A stretch of 64,000 nt of DNA from Acanthosepion lycidas (taxonomy: Eukaryota > Mollusca > Cephalopoda > Sepiida > Sepiidae): the NCBI GenBank assembly GCA_963932145.1, contig OZ010572.1:84217974-84281973 (forward strand). The letters run 5' to 3'. The notes under the pieces were generated by a model. That model made no database searches. It was given only the letters and a program-made list of their open reading frames with translations, and was not told the DNA's origin. This document shows, one piece after another, positions 55,640 to 64,000 of the stretch. Each line of letters opens with the position of its first letter. Position 1 is the stretch's first letter. The translations under genes were made by a program, and so were the position numbers.

Positions 55640-56085
55640 GTTGAAGTTATTTACTAGATAAGGGAATCGATAATTCGGTCATCTCCGTAATTAGTTTTAA
55701 ATTGTCCCAATCAACGTTAATGAAACATCTTCGTCTAAGGTACATTAAAACAAATCCGTGGACAACATCTTTTAGGTTGCTCTAAGTTCGCGTTGGGAAA
55801 GGGCGAGTCGAGCATTAGTCGACGGGAGGGGTGGTTTTGCTGCCTTGATGAGCTTCGCTATTATTTTATTAAATTAGGGGACTCTTATTCATTGATTTCA
55901 TAATTGCCAAAATCTTCATTTTATGGTAGCTTATTAATATCTGATAAGAAAATCCACCTGCTAAAAGAACAATTCCGCGTACATGTAAAATAAGTTGGTG
56001 ACATTCCACTCTGGATTCTTAATGTCTGGCTCTATAATATCGATTCCTATGTGTTATCATGCAAGTACAACAATTTAAATATCTT
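55640..56085. other. interval without supported features
   Basis: No gene or recognised repeat. Confidence 0.4.
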
Positions 56086-56089
56086 AGAA

Positions 56090-56640
56090 GTGTTAGAACA
56101 GAGGACGAAAAGCGATATCGAATGCTGCCTTCCAAAAGATAAATAAATTATTAAGGAACAGGAAAATATCGTTAGAAACAAAGAAGAGTATTGAACTGTC
56201 ACTTAATATCATTCCTCCTATATGGCAGTGAATACTGTAAAATCTAATCTAAGATAAAGAAAACTTGAAGTAGCTGAAATATGGTTCTCCAGAAGCATGC
56301 TGAGAATACCTTTGAATGAACATGTGAACAACGACGAAGTTTCAAATAAAATGGAACCTCAAAGGACACTTACACTTAAAATCAGAACATGTCATTTGTA
56401 ATTGTTAGAGCAAATAATGAGGAAAGAAGGCTTGGAAATCTGATACAGATTGAAAACAATATGGACAAAAAAACAACACATAACTTACCTAACGAGTTGA
56501 TGTTAATGGATGGAAGACGTTTTAAGTGATAACAAAGATAAAAATTTACTAAGAGCTACAAAGGACAGGAAAATGTGGAGAGCCATGAACGGATATGGCA
56601 TATGGAAGAAGTGTTATCATAGATGAAGGTGCATCGCTAA
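56090..56640 (+). pseudogene. LINE ORF2 C-terminal relic (RTE-like), longest copy
   Basis: Plus frames give KINKLLRNRKISLETKKS, a YGSEYCK-type motif, KLEVAEIWFSRSMLRIPLNE, HVNNDEVSNKMEPQRTLTL, then EQIMRKEGLE and, near 56555, RATKDRKMWRAMNGYGI. It covers the whole C-terminal module that other copies show in part. Many frameshifts and stops. Confidence 0.75.
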
Positions 56641-56937
56641 TACCGTAGCTAGACTTGTGAATTATGAGCCGAAAGTTTCACTGTATAATGTTGGATCTGT
56701 TTGAGCTATTAAATAGACAATCTGTTTTTCTAGTGACTTAGAACGCGTAGCTAATCTGTGGCACGAGGTCGAGATTAAGTAACACCCTGAATCTAACTCA
56801 CGACTCGGTTGTAACAGTACTTCTCATTAATATACTGTGGCCTAAGAAAAGTTTTTTAGCCAGGAGAAATAAACTACATCCAGTTTCAAAATCTAATTAC
56901 GTATTCCCTACTCAATACAAATAAACAGTATTCGGAA

Positions 56938-56962
56938 CTAGTATAGTATAGTATAGTATAGA
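56938..56962. repeat. (AGTAT)n microsatellite
   Basis: Four to five AGTAT units just outside the Tc1 relic. Confidence 0.9.
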
Positions 56963-57800
56963 GTAGGTCCTCCAATTGGTTGTTTCAGTACGTGTATTCG
57001 ATTTTTCATGTATTTGATCAAGTTATCAACAATCGTCTGATCCATATTTTGCCACTCTTTTAGCAATGTTTCTTTAAGGGTTACCACTTATGTGATTTTG
57101 GTTGCACGCTCTCGACGTTTTCAGTGAAGGTGCTCCCAAACGTATTCTATTGAATTCCTATCAGGATTTTGGGCGACCCATGTCTGTGACTTGATTCCTT
57201 ACGATTCTTTCCAGGCGTTTGCTACATTACTCGCATGACATGGCGCTCCATCTTCTTGACAAAGGTAGACATTCTTGTAAATCTAATTGGTTTCAAATAG
57301 TGGGAGTAGTCCTTTCGCTAATACTTGACAGTATTTTGGACGATTAAATGACTCATCAACAAGAATCAACTTTGATTTCCATCCAAACCACACAGTGTCT
57401 CACACCATTACTCCAATCCTCCATGTTTCACGGTTGCCTGCAGTCTCATTCTGATTTCTCCAAACATAAACCTGTCTTGGATTCGAATACTAGCAGAATT
57501 TACTTTCATCTGTCCAAATTACAAAATGCGAAAATTCATAATCTTTGCTCTTGAATTCTCTCGCCTAGTCCATACGCCTCTTCCTGATAATCTCTGAAAT
57601 CAAGGGCTTCTTTCTTGCAACTTCTTTGATAACTTAGTTCTTTCAAAGTCTTTCTCACCACATATGGCGATGTTTCCATGCTGTTGGCGACATCTTTGAC
57701 GTTCTGACAACGGTTTCTGATGATTTCCCTCTTCAGTGCCCTTTTCGTTCACACAGACACGATGCTTGGTCTTCCTGAACGTTGTTCCACACGAAAATGG
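56963..57800 (-). pseudogene. Tc1-like transposase relic
   Basis: Minus frames give KREIIRNRCQNVKDVANSME, TSPYVVRKTLKELSYQRSCK (helix-turn-helix region), and further on a catalytic-type stretch FQEDGAPCHASNVANAWKES. After one stop follow TWVAQNPDRNSIEYVWEHLH, the Tc1 DDE signature region in which the last Asp/Glu pair lies. Several stops and frameshifts interrupt it. The order and spacing are those of a near full-length Tc1 transposase of about 330 residues. Terminal repeats were not identified with confidence. Confidence 0.75.
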
Positions 57801-58726
57801 CTTTCTTCATTAAATTTCTATCTGTCATCTATAATCTCATTCTCTACTATCTTCCTCTCTTACGTCCATAAAACTACTTTTCCAGTAACCCTCTACCTTG
57901 AGTGGCTCTTAGGTATTGTATTGGACAAACAATAGCGTAAAAAATAACGGGCGAATAAATTTTGAAATTCGTTGCAGCCGCACTCTCCCACTGTGAGGCG
58001 CTTGGCTCTCAATTTCAACCCACCAAATAGACTTAGCTTATACTTTTTTATCGGCCAAGAAAAATAACTTGACACATGTCGTAGCTAAGGTCCCAAGAGT
58101 CTATCCTTGAGATATTTTGTATTTTTTAATTCACTCTTTTATTTATTACATTGATATATCCAGGTTTTCTACACCCACAGCTAAATAAATAATCCATATA
58201 TTGGAAAACATTCTGTAAACTTTCCCTTTTAAATCTTACTAAAATAGAGTTACAACAGAAAAAAAAAATAAAGCTGTTACCATCTCCATGATAAAGTTTC
58301 TTATCATTCTGCTTGAATTAACGATCAAATGTTTTTAAATCTTATCTGTATGAAATGGCTTCCAAAACTACATTACCTTTTTATTTTATAAGGTATATAT
58401 ATTTGACCTGACCGAGATCATTTTTTAGTTTTTAACAATTTTTTTGTAAAATATATTCTCAAGCATCTCATTGGTATGTTGAATATGCAACTATCACTTT
58501 ATCCCATAAATTAATTAGATTTTGTCTCGTCAAAGTACCATTAGAATTCGTACTGATGAACATAGATTGCGTGGTAACTAGTATGCACCAAATTGACCTA
58601 AACAATACTCATCTAAAAAGCTTAAGATTTTCTTAAGTTCTTATAAAAGTGAAATACCACTGTAGTGTATATGACAACAGTCTCCCAACGCTAGTGTTAA
58701 TTCTGTGATTTTCATAGTAAGTTGTA
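57801..58726. other. AT-rich interval, no gene seen
   Basis: Nothing recognisable. Confidence 0.4.
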
Positions 58727-58980
58727 TTTTTACGGAGTGGAGTTGCCAGCCGCGCGTCCGACCGATATTGAATTCAAGATTTTTTTCTTTCTCTTAGACT
58801 GGTTGCCAAACCAAGATGCATGGCTCAGTCAGCCCTGCTATTTTTTCCATAGCCGGCAGCAAAAGTAATATACAACCATTTTTCAATCGTGGGAAAGTAA
58901 ATGCAATTATTTCGCTCGGAATTTGAACTTGGCATGTCGATCCACATTCAATGTAGATAATTTCTACGCTAGGCGCACAT
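58727..58980 (-). mobile_element. tRNA-derived SINE (third family)
   Basis: ACGGAGTGGAGTTGCCAGCC.., TCTTAGACTGGTTGCCAAAC, CAGTCAGCCCTGCTATTTTT and, toward the head, the complement of a B-box-like CAAGTTCAAATTCC. Related to 33104-33216. Confidence 0.6.
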
Positions 58981-61038
58981 CCATGAACTTAAATGATCCA
59001 AGCTAAATAAGATCTTCAGTGTACGCACTCTGATTTTGAATTGATTTAACAACTGACAGAACGATTTTATCCATTGCAAAAGCTCCTTAGTACACCAATC
59101 ATAAACGTCATCATACACTTTGCAATGCCGAATTAAAAACAAAAAAGAACCGACAAAATGTCAAGTTTTTGTCTTTTTAATTATCTGATTCTGATAATGA
59201 AGATGAACAAAATGTTTCGAAAATTACGCCCATAAATTCTGGACCATCGTTCTTTCGTACGCAAACAAGAAAAACTCGAAATTAAAAATCCTTGTCGTAG
59301 GTCTTTCTGCGTAAATATAACAAATTATTTTTAGTGGATACTCGTGATTGAATGGACCCTGTTTTTTTAAACAATGTGTATTATCTGCAGGTCTGTACAA
59401 GCTGTGAGATATGATATATGCTGTTTGAAAAACGGGATGTCTACTCAAACACGGTTATCCACTAGCAATAACGTTTGAATTAATGTCGGATGAAAATAAA
59501 TCTATTAATTCTTAAGCTAGATATATTTATATTGTCTGTGTATGTATTTAGGCAGCAAGAGTTTACCCAAACAAGTTTTGTTAGACTTTGTCCGTTGAAT
59601 TTATTTCATTTTTATTGTAATTTTCCAATTCTCGAATACTGTATTAGTATCTCCAAAAATTCGTACATTCTAAAAATATTTTCTGGCTTTAAATAACCCG
59701 AAAAGGTTGATAGATCATAAAAAAAAAACAAATGAATCAATGTAAGGAACTCCTAATTTCAACGTTACTATTTACGAAGTAACTAATTTGTTGTGTAATA
59801 TATTGCATCCCGGAAGGATTTATGCTCGAATGTAAATCACTTTATGTATATATGTATTTATATTTACGTACATCGAGACGCGTTCCCATAACTGTTTTTT
59901 TTTATATTCAAGTGCAAAATATGTATATTAAAACGAAGTGTCTTATACTTACATGGATTGCGAAATCCACGAATACTCTCACACATATATAATGATAAGA
60001 AAAATTTTCGTATAAATAAACATGTGTACGTAGATATTTTTATGGTTTCTGAAAGATAGATATTTTTACACACACATATTTATACATAGACATTGAATCG
60101 TTACATCCTTTCCAGGTTTTCATCTTGCTGCTATAAAATCCAAACCATTTTATTAGTTCATTTCAACAGTGCTATTCTAAAATTGAGTTTTCAATTTCGT
60201 TTTTCGTTTTTTGTTTTTTTTTTTCCTTTTATTCTCTACCGAAATTTTTTCTAATAATTTCGACCTTTTTCTTTTTTATTTCCCAATTTCAATTTTAATT
60301 TTAATCTGCATTTTTATTGATTTTTTTTTTTTTTTTTTTTAAAAACAAAAAAAATCTCTCATGGATCCAATATTTTTTTTTTACTTTTTGGATTTATCGG
60401 AAAATTTTAAATTATTTTTAATTATGATTTTTGTACCGTTTTTTTTAGGTTTTTTTAAATGTTTCCTATTTCCCCTCTCACTGCTTTCATTGATTCATTT
60501 TCTTTTATATCGTTTAATTATTACATAGCCATTTGCATTGATATTTTTGATTGATTCCTTTTGCTAAACTGTTCAGCGTACAATGTATCTAACGTTTTGT
60601 ACCAAATGCTTTTTCCTTCTAATCGTTGTTTCGAAATCAAAAATGAAACGCAGAGAATGATACGAATGACGAGAACTTCAGATATCTAGAGAAAAACAGA
60701 AGATTGTCTGGAAAAATAGCAGGAAATGCCGAAAGAGAAAGTTAAGAACTGATCAATAAAAAGAATTGTAATTGCCAAAGATTGCAAGAAGAAAGAAATG
60801 CGTATGTATCGATAGGTGTAGACAATGTCGTTAGAGACAAACAGAAAAGCAATAATGAACGGAGATAAATGAATGAGGAAAGCGAATGAAATAGATAAAT
60901 AGGAAATTAACGAACACTCAAATAAATATCATAAAACAGATACGAATTCAGAAATAAAATTCGGATACCCCAAAATCGGTGGAAAATTGTGAGGAGAAAT
61001 AAATATTTGGGTGACACGTCTCTCTTCTCTCTCTCTTT

Positions 61039-61040
<2 letters not shown>
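58981..61040. other. AT-rich interval, no gene seen
   Basis: Contains T-runs at 60210-60225 and 60320-60340. No credible open frame or recognised repeat over about 2 kb. Confidence 0.45.

Positions 61041-61086
<46 letters not shown>
61041..61086. repeat. (TA)n microsatellite
   Basis: About 45 bp of TA after a CT-rich stretch. Confidence 0.95.
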
Positions 61087-61088
<2 letters not shown>

Positions 61089-61495
61089 GATGGGGAGAGA
61101 GATAATCTCAGTCTGTAGCTTACCGAATAAAAAGACAAACACTTAAAGCGTGTAAATGTGTATAACACATCATAATCCCTTTTATCAATTCAGTGATGAA
61201 TAACAATCATATAGATGTAACATTATATAGTGAAAATTTCTGATCCAACTTCATTCGCGTGTCAGGTGACACATTTATTGATTCAAGTGCTTGTCCTGTT
61301 TTACGCATTGATAATAAAAGATAAAGAATGATAGCAGTTAAATGCATTCTAGATAAATATAAGCGATTTATTGACATGAATATTATTGATTTAGTTTATA
61401 TAGGCATATTAAAGACGTGTATGTGTGAAAATTCAGATATAACTAAAAATATATCTGTAAAAAGATGTAAGGTTTCGTTTTGTCTTTATTTATTT

Positions 61496-61612
<117 letters not shown>

Positions 61613-61734
61613 CTAACAAACAAAGGTATGAGAGTGAAAAAGTGTCTGTACTTTTCATTCAGGTTAAACACTCATAATATTTACGCAACACACTTTGTTC
61701 CATTTTTTTGTTTCATTGTTAGTTTTGTGGTCTT

Positions 61735-62182
61735 TTCTCTTTCTTTCTCTTTTCTCTTTCTTTCTCTTTTCTCTTTCTTTCTTTCTCTTTTCTCTTTCTT
61801 TCTTTCTCTTTTCTCTTTCTTTCTCTTTTCTCTTTCTTTCTTTCTCTTTTCCTCTTTCTTTCTTTCTCTTTTCTCTTTCTTTCTCCTTCTTTCTTTCTCT
61901 TTTTCTCTTTCTTTCTCTTTTCTCTTTCTCTCTTTTTTCTTTTTCTTTTCCTCTTTCTTTCTTTCTCTTCTCTCTTTCTTTCTTTCTCTTTTCTCTTTCT
62001 TTCTCTTTTCTCTTTCTCACTCTTTTCTCTTTCTTTCTTTCTTTCTTCTTTCTTTCTTTCTCTTTTCGTCTTTCTTTCTTTCTCTTTTCCCTTTCTTTCT
62101 TCTCTTTTTCCTTTTTCTTTTACTTTTTTCTTTCTCTCTTTTTCTTTCTCTTTTTCTTTCTTTCTTTTTCTCTTTTTCTTTC
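61735..62182 (+). repeat. 450-bp polypyrimidine (CTTT/CTTTT) array
   Basis: Almost pure T and C, built from CTTTCTTTCTCTTTT-type units. The 302- and 226-codon plus frames and the K/E/R-rich minus frames over it are artefacts. Confidence 0.95.
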
Positions 62183-62985
62183 CAAAGCATCTCTTACTGC
62201 CTTCACTGTCCATGCATTCAAACTCGTAAAGAATAACCTATCTGACATCGGATCATCTACGGCTACTTTCACTTCCCTTTACGCACCCTTGAGTCAGTCA
62301 CATGATTTCATGCGTAACCAGCTGCTGCCTTTCTACTTTCGCTTTCTCTATTCTATTTTTATTTCTAATTCTTAAATAATTGAAATCGTTTTTATTCATT
62401 TTTTTTATCTTAATTTATTTTAATAACGGGTAAGCTATTTTTTTTTTTACATGTACTAAACTACTTTTTTTAATATTCGAAATATCACATAAGAAAAAGA
62501 AGAGTAAATCTTTGTTATTCTTATTGATTTTCGGAAAGATTCTGATCTATGAAGTAAATTACTACAATTATTTTTATTAAGATATATTAATGTACTGAAC
62601 GAGTAGTGGTCTGACTCCGTAACCCACCCGTTTTAGAATGTCCGAGTGTAGATTTACCACAAAAAATGTTTCCCCAGAGAAGCCAAGGTAGGTAGCAAGA
62701 CAACAATAGACACGGAGCAATCTATTCCAATTAGGATTGATTATGGTCACGTACAATTCCCTTTCTGAGAAGCAAAATAGAAATAAGTTTCCGTCTGGTA
62801 AGCGAAAGCTTAGATGTGAATTAGAAAATTTGCAAGCGCTGGGCACAAAAAGAATATAGCTTTCTTTGAAGAAAATTGCTATGCGAATGTGGTTGCGGTA
62901 GAAAGACATTACAAAAAATTATCAAAATGTGTGATATTTGAAAGTGTCATTTAAAAAATATTAGGTAATATTTACCTATAATACG
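62183..62985. other. interval without a supported gene
   Basis: A 110-codon minus frame at 62577-62909 has no recognisable motif. Confidence 0.35.
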
Positions 62986-62989
62986 CATG

Positions 62990-63299
62990 GTTCACAATGC
63001 AATGTTCTGTCTACAGCAACAGGCAAATTGTCCCCTATTCCAAAACAGTTTAACACAGGCTTCTATGAATTCTGTTGCGGCCTATGTAGATGCCTAGAAT
63101 GATTTGGGAGCATCTAATTTCTAATGCTTGAATTCTTCACTGTAATATCCAAGGTTCGCAAATATACAGAGGGATGGAAAAACCCTATGCACGTAACAGT
63201 TTGATCTTTGATTTCATGCAGATGTTCCTGATTTTTGTTACTTTTTTTTATAGATGGATTTAGTTTTGCGACAGCTGCGATTGTTTGTGATGCTCTTAA
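62990..63299 (-). pseudogene. LINE ORF2 C-terminal relic (further family)
   Basis: Minus frames give LRTLDITVKNSSIR in one frame and RIQALEIRCSQIILGIYIGR in another. These match the C-terminal motif ..ACETWTL..RIQALEMRC.R.ILGIS that follows the reverse transcriptase in another LINE family. Frameshifted; adjacent to the 41-bp minisatellite. Confidence 0.55.
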
Positions 63300-63720
63300 A
63301 ATTTTCTATTTTTGAGCCCTCTTCAAATTGGCCCACTACTAATTTTCTATTATTGAGCCCTCTTCGAATTGGCCCACTACTAATTTTCTATTTTTGAGCC
63401 CTCTTCGAATTGGCCCACTACTAATTTTTAACGATTTTTGAGCCCTCTTCGAATTGGCCCACTATTAATTTTCTATTTTTGAGCCCTCTTCAAATTGTCC
63501 CACTACTAATTTTCTATTTTTGAGCCCTCTTCGAATTGGCCCACTACTAATTTTCTATTTTTGAGCCCTCTTCAAATTGGCCCACTACTAATTTTTAACG
63601 ATTTTTGGGCCCTCTTTGAATTGGCCCACTGTTAATTTTCTATTTTTGAGCCCTCTTCAAATTGGCCCACTACTAATTTTCTATTTTTGAGCCCTCTTCG
63701 AATTGGCCCACTATTAATTT
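63300..63720. repeat. 41-bp minisatellite with 167-bp higher-order unit
   Basis: About ten copies of AATTTTCTATTTTTGAGCCC TCTTCGAATTGGCCCACTAC T. A 44-bp variant with AACGA occurs at 63423 and 63590, 167 bp apart, which gives a tetrameric higher-order pattern (44+41+41+41). Confidence 0.95.
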
Positions 63721-63819
63721 CCGGAACAACGATATTTATCTTGGTTGAAATGTATTACTCTTTGTTCATGAGCTTGCTTTTTTACCAGATTTAAAAAAAA
63801 AAAAAAAAGTTCTAAAATA

Positions 63820-63994
63820 CAGTGTAACCCGTATATAAGAGACCCGGATATAAGAGAAACTCGGATATGAGTGAGATTTTCTCTGGTCCCAAATTAGAGC
63901 CATACTTACCTAAACAAAATAGACCAAACCCGGATATAAGAGAAACCCGGATCTTCTCCGGTCCCGACAACTCTCTAATATCCGGGTTACACTG
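63820..63994. mobile_element. complete 175-bp pogo-like MITE
   Basis: Starts CAGTGTAACCCGTATATAAG and ends with CCGGGTTACACTG, flanked by TA (63818-63819 and 63995-63996). Internally ACCCGGATATAAGAGAAAC recurs. Terminal CAG..CTG with a TA duplication fits pogo/Tigger-type elements. A further end lies at 49780. Confidence 0.85.
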
Positions 63995-64000
63995 TAAATA

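Noticed and set aside
54859-55644. 261-codon plus frame
   Set aside because: Produced by a polypyrimidine block with a 25-bp minisatellite; F/S/L composition only.
63300-63720. Possible CRISPR-like array
   Set aside because: Continuous 41-bp tandem units, no spacers.

Overview
This window looks like gene-poor nuclear DNA from a cephalopod, most likely an octopus. It is very AT-rich and full of (TA)n and (CA)n arrays. It carries many tRNA-derived SINE copies that share one conserved body and tail. It also holds decayed mariner/Tc1 transposases of the SETMAR-like octopus type, several non-LTR (LINE) ORF2 C-terminal fragments, and Penelope-like retroelements with GIY-YIG endonucleases. The organism call is inference from repeat character; no database search was possible. 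I found no host protein-coding gene or exon that I can defend. Almost every long open frame comes from a dinucleotide or polypyrimidine tract, or is a transposon relic.

Layout. 0-8 kb: a LINE relic beside a SINE, an 80-bp-class mariner MITE, a hairpin next to a pair of inverted repeats (3.07/4.26 kb), SINEs, and a 5S rRNA-derived SINE fused to a tRNA-type SINE body. 8-20 kb: LINE relics, a second MITE, a deleted mariner pseudogene, more SINEs, a compound TA array at 15.3 kb and a polypyrimidine block at 19.5-20.4 kb. 20-33 kb: a mariner relic, a 587-bp Tc1-like element sitting inside a TA array, LINE and SINE copies with nested MITEs, a Penelope GIY-YIG relic, and two copies of a fold-back element, one of which holds a class II tRNA-like sequence. 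33-44 kb: LINE fragments, a perfect 57-nt hairpin, a 37-bp minisatellite with a 147-bp higher-order period, inverted LTR-like repeats, a fifth MITE and a 0.9-kb CA/TA tract. 44-53 kb: a nearly intact Penelope-like element interrupted by one in-frame stop, mariner and SINE copies, a second Penelope fragment and its 3' region. 53-64 kb: LINE and Tc1 relics, polypyrimidine blocks, a 41-bp minisatellite with a 167-bp higher-order period, and a complete 175-bp pogo-like MITE at the right edge.

There is no operon-like or pathway logic here; the window is a record of transposition, nesting and tandem expansion. The signals most worth a second look are the tRNA-bearing fold-back element, the 5S-tRNA dimeric SINE, a recurring hammerhead-ribozyme-like core in SINE/Penelope 3' regions, the tetrameric higher-order minisatellites, and the MADE1-like palindromic mariner MITEs with symmetric arm changes.
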